A stretch of 64,000 nucleotides of DNA from Bisporella sp. PMI_857 (taxonomy: Eukaryota > Ascomycota > Leotiomycetes > Helotiales > Helotiaceae): contig JAJSPD010000057.1 in the NCBI GenBank assembly GCA_021307315.1, positions 124,001 through 188,000 of the forward strand, read 5' to 3'. Shown in pieces: positions 1-12,421 of the stretch. A model generated the notes under the pieces. The model was given only the letters and a program-made list of their open reading frames with translations, ran no database searches and was not told the DNA's origin. The position numbers and the translations under genes are program-made. The first letter of the stretch is position 1. The number at the start of each line of letters is the position of its first letter.

Positions 1-2280
1 AAGCTATAGAGACCGGCACCATAAACATGCACCGCCTTGCTGTCCACGATTCTGAGTCCCCATGCCTTGTTCACGGCAGCGGAACCGGTGAATGTGGGGT
101 CCGAGTAGACAGTGTTGGCAGTGAAAGGCACTGAGGCGTCGGGGTTGGATTGGTAGTATGGCGTCTCGGTCTGGATGAGGGCCATATAGACGTTTGCAGC
201 GTTGGCGATCTGGTAGTTGTATAGAACAGAGTGCTCAGATGATGTTCCGTATAGCCATACGGGGCCAGCTTCGGACTCAATTAGGACACCACGGCCATTG
301 AAGATGTTGATCTGGTTGTGGTCGCTAAGGTCGAGCTCGTGGTCGGATACCCAGTACCAGGTGTTCTCAAGGTAGACGTTGGTCGCCTGCTTGGTGACGT
401 GGAGGAGCAGAAAGGCACCGATGCACGCTTCATTTGGTCCCGCAGTGACGGTGGGGTTTTTGCTGCACTTATCGGACTGTAGTTGAGTGCCAGCCGAACC
501 ACCAATACGGAAATGAACATCCCAAAGACCAGCGGCCCCCTGAGCGGCGCCAGCAAGGTTCCACTCCATGAGAATGGCACCAGGTTGTGGACCAGCGGTC
601 TCGAACATGATATCAGAAATCTCGACGCTACCGGAATCACCTGGTTGGCCGACTTGAAAGACGGGCTTTGGGTTTGCTTGATCCTTAAATGTACTATCAC
701 CTCCAGCCATGATCAAGGGCCAAATTTCTCCAGTGATACGGATGTCCTTTGGTACCTTGACGGTGTTAGTAACAAGATACGCGCCGTGGTCGAAGTAGAC
801 AATATCGGACGCTGCAGCAGAGTCGAAAAGGGCTTGGATGCAGGCGGTATCGTCTGTGACACCATCACCTTTACAGCCAGCAGCCTTAGCACTCTTGAAA
901 GCAGAAACTGGTTCAGCCTCATACTGTGGCTTGGAGCGCGTGAAGACGTTGCCTGCGCCGTCAAGAAGAGTGGCTGCCTTTGATGGGGCAGTTTGTGCTT
1001 CTTGAACAACAGTGCGAGTGCTGCCTTCATATTGGCTGCCCTGGGTCCAGGCGGGGATTTTAGCATTACCGGCCAGGACAGTAGCCTTATCAGCAGCGTT
1101 AGATACAGCGACAGGAGCATTCTCGGTGAAGTCAACATTTTCGATGATTAGCGTTCCATTCGTCTGAGCGTTGCTCTTGGAAAATGCGGTAGAGATGCCG
1201 ATAGGGGTATTGGATATCTTGCTGTCGAGAAGAAGAACGGAGCCGACGGTTTGGCCGGTGGTTCCTCCGTTGGCCATATCAATTCCGATGCCGCAGTTAT
1301 TAATAGAGAGACCGGAGAGTGTCCATGCCCAGTTCCAGTTCATGAATACGGCAGTTTGGCAATTGTTGAATGTCATGTTGCGGGTCGTGAATTGTTGGCT
1401 ACCAAGGAATGCTCCATACTGCCCTCCATTGAAGGTTAGATCAGTCATGAAACCTCCAGATCCATTATCCATGAAGATACCCTGATCATGTATGTTAGTC
1501 AAGAAATTATTGATAATGCGGTGCAGAATACACACAAGTTGCTTGTTCGCCTCACCACCATCGGTTCTCATATTAAAGACGATGTTTTGCAGAGAAGTCG
1601 CTTGTGCAACCTGCCAATGAATGCCAGCACCAGCACCAACTGGCATGGCAGTGAGGTCAATATTAAAGTTTCGGATTTGTCTAAAGAAGTTGTTCTGATT
1701 GGTATACCAGTTGCTTAGCTCGGGTCAGCATTCTATCCACTCCACATATCGACAGACACTTACATTCCACCATCAGCGTATGGATCAGCATCAATTACTG
1801 CCATTCCTACGAAGTTGGCAGTCGCCTTGAGGGTGGGAAGAGTGACAGCATCTCCAACAAATTGTGTGTAGTAGTACTGAATAATTGGCTTGCTGACGGC
1901 GTACGTGCCTGGTGGGAAGTAAACCAAGGCTGGAGTTACAGTTGAAGAGTCACATCCTTGACCACAACGATTGCCGGCAGTAATCGCAGCGTTGATTGCG
2001 GCGGTGTCATCGGTCGATCCTACCTCATGTTAGCTGTGATCGTGAACCAGAGAGAGAGAGCCGTACCGTCACCCACTGCACCAAAGTCCTTAACATTACG
2101 GAAGACTTGATGTCCAGAGTCGCCATAAGCAACAGTGCCTTGGCGAGCAATAGATGCAAGCCAGTAGCTTGATGCAGCAGTACCTGAATTTGTTCCTTGA
2201 GGAATTGGTGTAGGAGCTGCGGAGATAGTGGAGAAAAGGCGTAGAGCCACGATGAGCGAAGTGATCGAAAAGATTGCCAT
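1..2280 (-). CDS. GH55 exo-beta-1,3-glucanase, secreted (3' end outside window)
   Basis: This gene encodes a secreted glycoside hydrolase family 55 enzyme, which cleaves beta-1,3-glucan from the chain end. The product starts with a signal peptide of about 21 residues. Both pectate-lyase-like halves of the family are present: the first opens with VKDFGAVGDG, the second with KGDGVTDDTACIQALFDSAA. Other family marks are GIFMDNGSGGF, LMEWNLAGAAQGAAGLWDVH and the late ALIQTETPYYQ. My model has introns at 2020-2066, 1714-1763 and 1482-1535. The third is less sure, because its donor is GTGTGT and it contains no stop, but removing it restores the family sequence ANKQ-GIFMDN. About 709 residues lie in the window, and the C-terminus continues past base 1. 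The role could be fungal wall remodelling or nutrition. The family call is firm; the exact substrate is not. Confidence 0.93.
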
Positions 2281-4586
2281 CGTGAAGTAGAACCAGCTGC
2301 TTGAAGATGATCTAAAAGAGTGTGTAGACTAAAGTGAGGGCTGGTGTTAGACCTGTAGCTGTACTTTTTTGGAAGACTCGATCTGATGCCAACAACCTGG
2401 AGGAGCTTCTTGAAGGATATATTTTAGTGAGATTAAAAACAAAAGAAACGAAAGGAATGGGAAGAAATTGTGTTAATGTTACAAGGGCGGAGAATCAAAG
2501 AATGTTCTGCCAGTCATGAAGCTAGCTCCTATTCTCTATTGTGACAAGGCTGGCACAATATTAAAAACAACAATAGGTAAACGAAACACCAGCAGACTTT
2601 TAACCACAACCACAACCAAGGAATATAATTACTCACAGAAAGTGAATGTAACTCGAATCTTCGCTGGCGAAAAGGAGTGCAATGACTGTGAAATTCAGTC
2701 GTGCTGTCCAGAGAGTCACCTCTGGGGTCATGACTTTTATTTATAGATGGAGATGATCCGTTCTCGAGTGCATGCCAGACGCCCCTCTCGGTTGCCTCCT
2801 CTCCCATGCCGAGTTTCAGACATATCGATCTCGACAGAAGCAATGATCTTTGGTTCATCTGGTCGCTTTTTCCATATGGTCCTGGCAGATCATGCTCACT
2901 TGGGGAGTCCATTTAACTGGGCTCTGCCAGGTTGGGAACAACACAGGTGGTTTCACCAAGAGAGTTGAGGGACCACCCGCTCAAGCGAGAGCTTGGTCGA
3001 CGGAATCTGACCACTGTCATGCAATCATCAATAGCCAGATAGTTGAACCGAATCAAAGAGATACTTGGGATTGGTGGAAAGAGCTCCTCAGGGAGGTAGA
3101 CGAATTCAGGGGGAGTCGTCGAGGTTATGCTAGTTTAGGCGGGTGCACGAGCATAAAATGTTGTGCTTGACAAGGTTAGTGGTCAAGAGGGCCTGCTATG
3201 ATCACAATTAAGGATCTTTCTAGCTGCTTGTCAACGCGGTCGGGAATCTGGTGGATGGTGGTAGAGAAGTTGGCATGGTGTTGAAACATCGTTTTGGTGT
3301 GCCGTGGCCTGTGGTTGGACTCGGCAGATCTCCCGGAGATTTCGTTTAACTTGCAGCCACTGGAAACCACTGAAACAGGGTCTCTTGAAGCGCCTGGACC
3401 AGCAGCCTCAGTCTGCCAATTCATGTCTCCAGGACCACCTCCAGGGATGTGAGACAGGGTCCAGGGCTTCATTATCTGGGGAGATTTCATGCGCAACAGA
3501 TGTCTTCTCCAAAGATCATCAAAAAGAGATCCCCCAAATCGCCCAAAGGGGCGCACCACCAACCTTTTCCCGGGCGTGTGGCTTATACATGTATATCATC
3601 TCCTTTAATATCGGCCTTTCTGCTCAGCCATAGCAGCTGCGACCCCTCTAAAGTTCACGCCAACAAGTCTTCGAGCATTTGCCATTCCTCATCTTCAATT
3701 TTAAATTCCTCGTCAACAAGGAGGGAAATCATCGCCTATAGGATCTTTCGAGAAAGGCACCTTTTTTCTTTTTTTTTCTTTTTTAACGGTCGTTTGCCTG
3801 TCATTACGAGTTGTTTCGTGCGTGAAATCCCCACCAGGTTTGATAGGGCCAGAAAGTTTACATGTTTTATGTTTCATCCATCTGAAACACCATTGTATCA
3901 GATCAACGTTCAAAAAAAGACCTCAAATGAAAGATTTTTGTTCTAGACTACTTTGCCACATTTTGCACCTCACAGGTATCTTTCAAAGAGGCACATGATT
4001 AGGCCTGGTGGCTCATTCGCTTCCGGATCTTACCAACTCATGAAGGATCCAGGAAACAGAAGTCCAGTGGTATCTGTCTGCCTCCGCATACGAACATGCC
4101 AAACATAGGTGCGTTAGATATCTCATGTTATACGAAAATATCTAATAGCGATATCCAATATTATCATTAATATAAACCGTGCAAGTTTACTCTTTGAACG
4201 GCGTTCTCTCGTAGTTCTCACGAACTTCGTTCTGGTCATTTGGCATCCTTGACCATATTTAGGGGTTTGGGCTCCCAGCGGTACGACAAAGGAACGAAGC
4301 CAGCTGCGCCTTTTGTCTAAACCTACTACATTTCATTTATCTATTCCTCAAATACATTTCTTGTACCTGATCGGTAAGGCTGTTGTATCATAATATATCA
4401 TACATTGTCCGTCTCCTAATGCGTTGATATCTGGTGTATTCGGTTCCGGAAAGCACTCTCTTTTTCGAAGCCCCCAAAGTCCTCAGGGGTGTTTAAGGAG
4501 CTATGCTTGCTAAGTTTGCCATGCCAAACACTACCATACTCTCCCAATCTAGGGAGGGTATCTGTAATGGCAACAACAAGACACAC
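2281..4586. other. gene-free stretch upstream of the GH55 gene
   Basis: I see no convincing gene in these 2.3 kb. Open frames on both strands have no recognisable domain, no conserved splice pattern and odd composition. The stretch holds the GH55 promoter. On the minus strand a TATAAATA-like motif lies near 2735-2746, far from the start codon, so its use is unproven. Pyrimidine-rich runs occur near 3765-3785. Confidence 0.5.
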
Positions 4587-5246
4587 TTAGTTCTGAGCTG
4601 TCTCGCAGGCACCTGAGAGACACATTCCCACCTTCCCAGCATCCTCGTCTACTCCTTTGCCACCCTCTCTGAATGAATCCAACTTTCCTGACTGGAGAAG
4701 ACGGTAGGGACCACCATTTTCAAAACACTCGTCAATGGCAGAAACCTGCGTACAGGTCCCAGTGTAGTACGGGGGATATAAGCGACAACAAGAACGAACA
4801 CACTTGTTATGTTCAGGGCATTCCGCTGACGAGTCGCACGCGATGAGGTCCTTGCACTGGGAATAGCTGTACGAGCAGATGCCAATAGACGTGTCTTCGG
4901 CAAGCTGCAAGCATATGCACGGGTATGCAGGACCCTCTAGGCCGCAGTAGTTCCAGCTCTCTATTGTACACTCGCCAGTGGGCTCACAAGCTGGAAAGGA
5001 GGTTGTTGTGAGCTTTCGCTTAGGAATTAGGAGGAAAGCGTGGAGCTTACTTGCTATACACTCGCCGCCGATACAACGAGCGGGGAAGGGGCATACATTT
5101 CCGCAAGCCCCGCAGTTATTGCTGTCTGAAGACAAAACAGTGCATGTGGATTCGCATATCGTTTCATTGGAGGATGAGCATTCTGCGGCTGTTGAGAGCG
5201 GTATGATGGACCCAAATATCAGTGCAGACAGCGCCAGAATATTCAT
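4587..5246 (-). CDS. small cysteine-rich secreted protein
   Basis: The predicted product has 199 residues after removal of one 60-nt intron (4991-5050). That intron has no internal stop, so an unspliced 219-residue reading also exists. Splicing joins GGECIAT to CEPTGEC and removes a basic, cysteine-free insert, which favours the spliced form. A signal peptide of about 20 residues ends near STAA. The mature part is rich in cysteine, with a CGACGNVCP motif of the kind seen in fungal and plant STIG1-like secreted proteins, and later CC and CxC pairs. There is no catalytic motif. An extracellular, disulfide-stabilised role such as a wall or host-interface protein is inferred from composition only. 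It shares its strand with the GH55 gene 2.3 kb away. Confidence 0.75.
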   Translation of the reverse strand: MNILALSALIFGSIIPLSTAAECSSSNETICESTCTVLSSDSNNCGACGNVCPFPARCIGGECIASKLHAFLLIPKRKLTTTSFPACEPTGECTIESWNYCGLEGPAYPCICLQLAEDTSIGICSYSYSQCKDLIACDSSAECPEHNKCVRSCCRLYPPYYTGTCTQVSAIDECFENGGPYRLLQSGKLDSFREGGKGVDEDAGKVGMCLSGACETAQN

Positions 5247-5969
5247 TGTAGGTTGAGCTTTTAAAGCAGAATAAATCCATAAATTTGTGCTGATCAGTCA
5301 TGAGAGCAGCTTTTTATGCCAGATATTGCTTTTGGCAAGTTCTAACTTCCCTATCAGCTGAGCGTTGCCCGTTGTTTTTCCAGCTTCTGACGACTGGTTA
5401 TATGGGAAACTTAACTTCCCCATATTCTCCTGACCACAACTATTGGATATAGGATACGATACTATGCCATTTTGCGGGGTATTAACATGTATATGTTCAG
5501 GCTGAAAGCCACAGATCGGAAGGAGCATCTGCATCACGTGGCGGCTGTGAGCCGGCAACATGAATTAAGTAGCATTCAAATATATCCTATAACTCAATAC
5601 CCATAAGCGAGAATGCTTACTCCGACATCTATTGATTTGCCTTTGTTCACAACTCATTGGCATATAGAGCACTCTCGAAAAGTATATGAACTATATCTCA
5701 CTAAGCGGCTCAGAGGACGAATCTAGGGGGGAAATTCATTCGCAACTCCCAACAGTTATAGATATTATAGACAAACCGAAAAGTCCAACAGCGGCTACAC
5801 CGAAATCTAAATAATGCAAGGCCTTGCATCGGACCTCCAATACTAAGTTTTATATAAACTCTTGCCCCGATAGCTTAATTCTGAATCCTCAGGTCTACAT
5901 GCATGTTATTCTTGTAACATCTCCGCTCCTCATCTATGGCATCCTTTGGTGTCCTGCTTTTAAAGTAGG
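5247..5969. other. gene-free stretch upstream of the cysteine-rich gene
   Basis: No gene is supported here. An 87-codon minus-strand frame (5298-5561) has no signal peptide, domain or splice context and looks like chance. The stretch holds the promoter of the cysteine-rich gene. Confidence 0.4.
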
Positions 5970-6264
5970 CTACACTAGCTCAGATTCCACGGGTCTTCCA
6001 GCATTTGCCTTAAAGGGCTTTCCAGGTTCTTCTTTGGTGTCTCTGCCAGCTTTCGCCTTTGCCGGTCCTGCCTCCTCAGCTCTCTTAGCCTCTGCCTTGA
6101 CAAGCTTTGTTAGTTCCACTGCCGCGATGGGTTCTGGGGCAGGATGGCGCTCATAGATCGTCGCGGCACTCACAGGCATGGCATTCACGCCAATTGCTAT
6201 TGCACTCGTGAAGAGACTTGCAAAGGGAGAGGAGAGACACGACTTGAGTGAGGTACATTTTGAG
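5970..6264 (-). pseudogene. possible frameshifted small secreted protein
   Basis: A minus-strand ATG near 6264 opens a frame beginning MYLTQVVSLLSL, which stops after 35 codons. The neighbouring frame reads a hydrophobic stretch, FASLFTSAIAIGVNAMPVSA, followed by an Ala/Lys/Glu-rich tail ending at 5970. Read across a one-base shift, the two make a typical signal peptide with a small hydrophilic mature part. This could be a broken secreted-protein gene, a gene with an unrecognised short intron, or chance. The alternative is a 72-codon ORF starting at an internal ATG at 6188, which would lack the signal peptide. No family is recognised. Confidence 0.25.
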
Positions 6265-7622
6265 GATTGGTGGTGAAGATCGAAAAGGAATTAGATGCTG
6301 AGAATGAGAAAGATGCTTTTGACGGATAGAACCAGATGTTCTGTAAGGAAACAGACATATTTGCCCTAGAGTCAAGATAACTTTCTCCCTCTCGAGGCTC
6401 TCGGGCGCACAGTTTTTAAATTTGGATTGCTTTAGCCTCTGCAACGCTCTCTAGGACGTATCGTAGTAGCGCAGCGTTGTAGTAATGCAGTACCGCAACG
6501 TTGCAGCACCTCAGTATTATATTCTCGTATCATTGAGTCTCATGTTGATCACCGGGGACCGAAAAGTACCTTCCCCGAGGCTAGCTACTGTATCAGGAGA
6601 CTTTGCCGCGTGGACTGCTTGCCTAGGATTGCCCACACTATGCATTTGCAAACAACACATTTTCTATCTAAGACCTGCGAATCATTTGGAGTACTTGTCT
6701 AATTATCTTATATGTCACTTTTCAAAAGAAAACATGTCGTGCCCCTTACGTTCATAAGCCGACATAAGAGTTAAAACCAAAGAAGCATTTCAATTATAAG
6801 ACACGTTCGGTTGCAGATATTTGGCACAGATGCATCTGTAACTCGAGCTTCTCTGCCTTGGTCGATCCAACCTTCGAGTAGTTGAAGTTTTACGGTCCTT
6901 TTTGGGACGTCTCCTTTTCCTCAGCCTTTGAAAGCCTGGCGGCTAGCAGGTGGGTAACTTTGATCTTCTAAACATCTATTTAGCATGAGTTCCTCCTAAG
7001 CTTGTTCCCTTCTTTGGTGCCGATGATTAACAAGAAAAATGACCGTAAGCAGCACAATGGGAATGCACCCCGGATCAGTAACCGGTAATCAATCGTTGGG
7101 TTGGGAAATGGTGTGGAAGGACAGGTCACGGATAGCTACATCCAGATGTTACAATTCCCGAGCTGCAAGCTTGCTTTTCGAAAATTATTCCTGACCTTGT
7201 TGAACATCCTCTGTGCCAAGAATAGTCACGCAAAAAGTGTGTACAGCTCTGATACGTGAGGAGAGTAAAAAGATTATCTGCTTGAGCTCCACTTTCCCCC
7301 TTTTTTTCCTTTTGCAAACGAGGACAAAGTGGTCGAGCCTCGACTGAGGGAGTGAGGTGGGATGAATATTAACTGTGTATATATCTCCTTCTCCAATTAT
7401 TTATTTTGTTAGACAAAGTCATTAGATTATTGCGGCTAGACTTTCTCCAGGCTTTGCTATCGATACCATTTTAATGTGTGACCGTCTGCAGTTGCTACAA
7501 CTCGGCCTACAACGTATGACAGTATCAAGTGGCCCCATCCGTTGCATAAATAGAGAACAGTATTTCATCGTTGCCGCAATATAGAGCATCCTACAACTCT
7601 CTTATTATATTCAAATGCCATC
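6265..7622. other. gene-free stretch upstream of the CorA-like gene
   Basis: No supported gene. The stretch includes the promoter of the gene starting at 7623. A TATA-like GCATAAATAG lies at 7544-7553, about 70-80 bases before that start, and could serve it. Confidence 0.45.
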
Positions 7623-10600
7623 ATGGCGGAAGTCGATGATTCTTTGAGTGCGAGATCCGAACAACTTCAGATCCTGGAAATTGATCAACACCAACAGGTC
7701 GAATATCCAAATGACTCTGAAGAGAGCGAATACGTGACATCAAAATTGATTGATTCACCGATGGATGAAGATAAAGCTCTGCCGAAGGCAGAAGGTTCTG
7801 CAACGTCGGAGGTCAACAATCCTGAAATATTGAAAGCCATAGCTATATCTTTGCCTATGACGGAACCTGGAGAGAACACGAATTCTGATAATAATAAAAA
7901 GATGCTTCAAGATGACTCCACTTCGATAGTCGAGGGTCCTATATGCGAGGTCGAAGGTCACTCCGGTCCGTCTAGTAGATCGAAGTCACGCCCTCACTCT
8001 TGCTCGAGACGGCCTACTGAACACGACCAAGAGGCCCAGTCTCCACACCTCGACGCCTATTTCCTTAACACACAGTATGAATTAGTAAATATCCTTGGGG
8101 ATATAAGATTTAGTCTAAAGCGAATAGAGACGCGTCTAGTACCTCATTCCAAAAAGAATGTAAATGAGATACAGATTCACCCAATAGACAGCGTAAGAGA
8201 GAATGCTTTAGAAAGCACAGGCGCCTTTCGTGGTCCCGACCGCTCCGAAGAAGAGATTCCACCCACACCAGCGACAGTATTCTATGTCGAGTTACCATCC
8301 CAGGTAGACTATTCGGATGTCCCACAGACTCCGCCCATATACAATAACAGTAATGAGCTGAAAGAGGATTTTCCATTAATTATATCAAGCCCACCATCTG
8401 ATGATATTCCCAAGGTTCAAGACAGTTCTTGGAAGTATTGTAAGTAAACTCGACACACGATATACAGCCATTCCACCCGATATAGGGGATTCTACAACGC
8501 ATCGATGCTGAGATAGACGGCCAGACAACATTAAGCACCGTCACACATATACACATGCTCAGACCAAATTTCTCGCGCTCTTGAGAGCTCTTTAAGTTGT
8601 CTTATCCTTCATTGTATCTAGGCTGACTAGTGATTTTAGATGCCATACTTAGTAAGAACTCGACGTGCCACAGCACTTGTATACTAATAATTTGACTTCA
8701 GAGAAATCAGGAACAGTAAATTATCGAGTTGGTGGAAGCGGAAAACATAATTTTGTTGCCCCGTGGAATGCAGGTCCGGGCGCCAATGAAGACCAAGTCT
8801 TGAAGGCACGTTATCTTTACGTGCCATATTCGCAGAGTTATTATATGGGAGCACTAGAGGGTTCACGCATGATCAATGGAAGATTCACCCACTACGCCGT
8901 TGCTCAGCACCATATTCTCACAACTGAGGAACGTTCTGAATGCACTAAGCATCTTGGTGGATTATGGACATTACCACCTGATAGGAGAGTATCTTTTGGC
9001 TTTCAAGAGTATAGACTACAAAGGGAAGAATACCCTAGCCTATGTGCACAAGACTTAGGGAGAAGATTAGCCGCCCTTACCGAGTTAGGTGGCACCTTTG
9101 AGGTGATAGACACTGACGTTTGGTCCCCAGATAATCATGATATAGATCTCTCAAGCTTCCGTAACGGCAGCTTTAAATATTTCCAGGAGAGCCAACTGAC
9201 CGCAAGGGATGCCGAGATTCTCGTACTTAATATCCGACCTCGGCTACTTGACACTGAGGAACCAGATTATACGTACTCTGCTAACTGGGTACGAGAAGTG
9301 TTAGTTCTTCCTGGTGAAACAATCTTTGGTGGTGCTAATGCGGCATACAGATTCATACATGGTTACGCATATGTCTTTGATAAGAGTGCATTAATGGCGC
9401 GGTATGAACAATTGTCACCCGGAGGAGGAGAACTCGGCCAACTGTTTGAGTTACACGTTGATTGTCAGCTATGCTCAACACGACAGTATCTGACAAAAGG
9501 GCTTGCCCTATTCCATATCGTCTGGATGGACGTACAAAAGTTCAATGAAGAAACGCCGGAGCCGATCTCGCCACGATGGGCCAGGAATAAAATACCTGGC
9601 TTAAAGGGATATTCTATAGGCTCTGTGTCCTATTCTGCGGTAAAGATATCCCGATTAGTAAATAAAACTCGAACTATGCTGAAATTTAGTAAAATCAGCT
9701 CTATATGAGTGAACCTTACAAGTCGGACGGTTGGTGGACAGCTCTCACAATGCAACCTTTATTTGATTCGAGAGGCAAAGTAGGCGAAACGAGCCCAGCG
9801 GAATCAGACTTTAACACGACAGAAGAGCGGAGTATGATGATTACTGCTTTTAGAACGATACACCATGCTATGAGCTCGGCATTGTCATCCTGGGAGAATG
9901 TTGCAAACCGTCTTGAAGAAATTCTGGTTCTAGATAGCACACACGATACCGTGCTATCCCGTGATCGATTCTTACACTCAGAAAATTGCTTTTGGGTAAT
10001 AAATGTAGTACAACCTATAGAAAGATGATACTCAATACCACCGAACAGTGGGATCTATTCTATGCGCATGCTTGCAGCAATTTTCAGCCCGCAGTCTATC
10101 GCAGACCCGAACGCTACAGAGAGAGGCTAGCTGTTATTATAGAAGACATTGAGCAAAGCTGCAGCAAGCTGCAAGCATTACCGGCGAGATTCAGGGAAAT
10201 TCGAGAAAAAGCAAAGACGTTGCGGGATGGCGTAAGTCACTGAACTCTGATCACCGTGACTTTAAAACTAACAAGCGCTTCCTACAGCATCTCAATCTGA
10301 TAACTATAGAGTCAGCTCGAGCGAACCTTAAGGAGGCCAAACAGGGGAGCAAGATGGGAAGCCGAATTGCATTACTAACATACGTTACAGTCTTTTATCT
10401 GCCTTTGGCATTGTGCACGGTGCGTCGTGCATTTTCCATAGCCCGAATTGAAAACTGATAGCAACTCAGTCTATGTGGAGCATCAACGATATTTTTGGCA
10501 CGGGGGTCTTGGGGTTTTGCATTGTTACCTCTGCTGTGTCCCTCCTTACATATAGCATCACTATTTTATTACTTAATTTGGACGTCAAGAAATATGTTAA

Positions 10601-10841
10601 AGCTCGGCGGGGTGCTAGGGGAGATAAGGGCCTGATAGCTGTCCCATTATCTCCAGAGTTGTCTCCTAGATCGCCGGAAGGCTCAGGGGACCTTGAGCAA
10701 CAAATGACCGCAAGTACTGCATTCAAAACACCTGCAAGCATTACTGAAAGGGAATCTACCATTAAGCGACGGCTCCTATCGTCCCTTTTCGGGCGGAAGA
10801 AGGCGGGAATCAACGATCAGGAAAAGGGCGGCATTCTTTAG
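7623..10841 (+). CDS. CorA-like two-TM membrane protein, with an apparent frameshift
   Basis: This is a large fungal protein, about 934 residues if the frame is kept, with a CorA/ZntB-like C-terminus. My exons are 7623-8439, 8640-8651 (12 nt), 8702-9639, 9699-10231, 10288-10419 and 10470-10841. The first 270 residues are disordered and acidic; the middle is an unrecognised globular region. The CorA-like part has a helix-rich stretch with NCFWVINVV and TTEQWDLFYAH, then TM1 (ALLTYVTVFYLPLALCTSMW), SIND where CorA has GMN, and TM2 (GVLGFCIVTSAVSLLTYSIT). Between NCFWVINVVQPIER and MILNTTEQWD, near 10025, the frame shifts by one base, and no intron of workable size mends it. The gene may therefore be recently broken, or the base call wrong. 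Ion transport is inferred from fold alone, and the changed GMN motif argues for caution. Confidence 0.7.
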
Positions 10842-11513
10842 GTAGGAAGCACGGCTTGACAGTTGCTCAGGGCAGAATTTCATGTGTAGCCACTATGTTG
10901 CCTACTGCCACCTTTGCCTTTGCCTACGTCCAGTGTCAGTTTGGATCGCATTTCATGGTTGTCCACTTAGCAAACATCTTTAAGGTGTATTTCCCATGTT
11001 ATTTCAAATGCAAAAAGTCTGTGTAATCACGGTTCCAAGAAAATTACGAAGTTATGACTACCACATATGACATGTTAACACAATGCTGAGATCAACATGG
11101 AGATTTGTAATAGAATACTTTGCTCTGATCTCTGTGACGGCTTAATTCATATGGATATAACTAAATAGGTGCTGGGAATATGTATCCTCAGTAATTTGAA
11201 GTAAACACTCGATGAGGCAATTAACATTACCCACTACAACTACTAATTTGAGCTTATTAGATGACGGCTGAGGTAAAAGGGATTGCAAACAGACAGCCTG
11301 GTCACGTGCCAATCCCCACTTTTCAACTTGTCAACCTGGTAACCTAACAAAAACAGAGGCAACTTTACAGCCTTGATCCCCCTCCATCTTCAGACCATTG
11401 TATACCTATTGAGTTTGTGCGCACATTAAAACCGCATCAGGTAACAAATATATCTCGATCAATTTCAAGAGGCTCACTATAGTTCGGCTGGCCATCATCA
11501 TATATCTATCAAA
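10842..11513. other. gene-free stretch upstream of BIM1
   Basis: I find no ORF of interest. It holds the 3' end of the CorA-like gene and the promoter of BIM1. Confidence 0.45.
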
Positions 11514-12421
11514 ATGGGAGAATCAAGGTTGGTGCCCCTCCATACTGTGGACTTTGGCACGATTTAACGCGATGCGTAGACAAGAGCTGGTGGCGTGGCT
11601 CAACGATCTCCTGAAGTTGAATATAACAAAGGTTGAGCAATGTGGAACTGGGTAAGTTTGAAACAGCCTTGCCGTGATCGCACCAGCCTAGCAGTGATAT
11701 ATTAACAAACAATACAGCGCGGCTCTATGTCAGGTCTACGATAGCATCTTTGGTGATGTGCCTATGCACAGAGTAAAATTCAATGTCAACACGGAATACG
11801 CATACCTAGCAAACTTCAAAGTCCTTCAGAGTAGGTTATAATATACGCCGCTGCGTGATCAAATACTGACTACCTTTTGTAGGTACTTTCACTGCGAAAC
11901 AAATTCCGAGAACTATTCCCGTTCAGCAGCTCGTAAAATGCAAGATGCAAGACAACCTCGATTTCTTACAGTACACAAAGAAATACTGGGATCAACATTT
12001 CCCTGGCGGTGATTATGATGCCGTAGCCCGACGACAAGGACAAGGTGTTACCACATCTGGGCCAAGTGCTTCGGCACCAAGGAAAGTTGCAAGTACAGGT
12101 GCAGGCGCAGCACGCAGAGGCGTCACGCCCACCACTGGCCCAAGAGTTGCGAGAACCGGTGGTGCAGCGTCTGCGGCTTTGGAGCAAGAGAATAGTACCC
12201 TCAAAGAGACAGTAGCGGGGCTGGAGCGTGAGAGAGACTTTTACTTCAGTAAGCTCCGCGATATTGAGCTCTTGGTTCAACAAGCATGCGATGAAGACCC
12301 AGAGATCGAGAAGCAAGAAGACGGACTCATCAAACATATTCAGACCATTCTTTATTCCACTGAGGATGGTTTTGAGATCCCAGCTGAGGCAGACGGATTT
12401 GATGATCAGGAGACGTTCTAG
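11514..12421 (+). CDS. BIM1: EB1-family microtubule plus-end protein (Bim1/Mal3)
   Basis: The gene encodes the EB1 homologue that tracks growing microtubule ends and recruits partner proteins in spindle positioning and polarised growth. Exons are 11514-11527, 11580-11651, 11718-11830 and 11883-12421, giving 245 residues. The N-terminal calponin-homology domain (about 1-115) has SRQELVAWLNDLL, VYDSIFGDVPMHRVKF and DNLDFLQYTKKYWDQ followed by FPGGDYDA. A basic, Ser/Ala/Gly-rich linker follows. The C-terminal EB1 coiled coil (about 155-220) has LEQENSTLKETVAGLERERD and FYFSKLRDIELL. The acidic tail ends in ETF, an aromatic end like the EEY/F that CAP-Gly proteins bind. The first exon has only 14 coding bases, so the start is easily missed. 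All splice phases agree. Confidence 0.95.

Noticed and set aside
3449..3946. Plus-strand ORF of 165 codons in the left gene-free stretch
   Set aside because: Composition follows a T-rich tract (long Phe run), with no domain and overlapping frames on both strands. It looks like chance.
7623..8512. Treating 7623-8512 as its own gene, separate from the CorA-like gene
   Set aside because: A splice to an acceptor at about 8484 gives a short tail and a stop, but the micro-exon route gives a continuous frame with better splice signals. RNA data could still overturn this.
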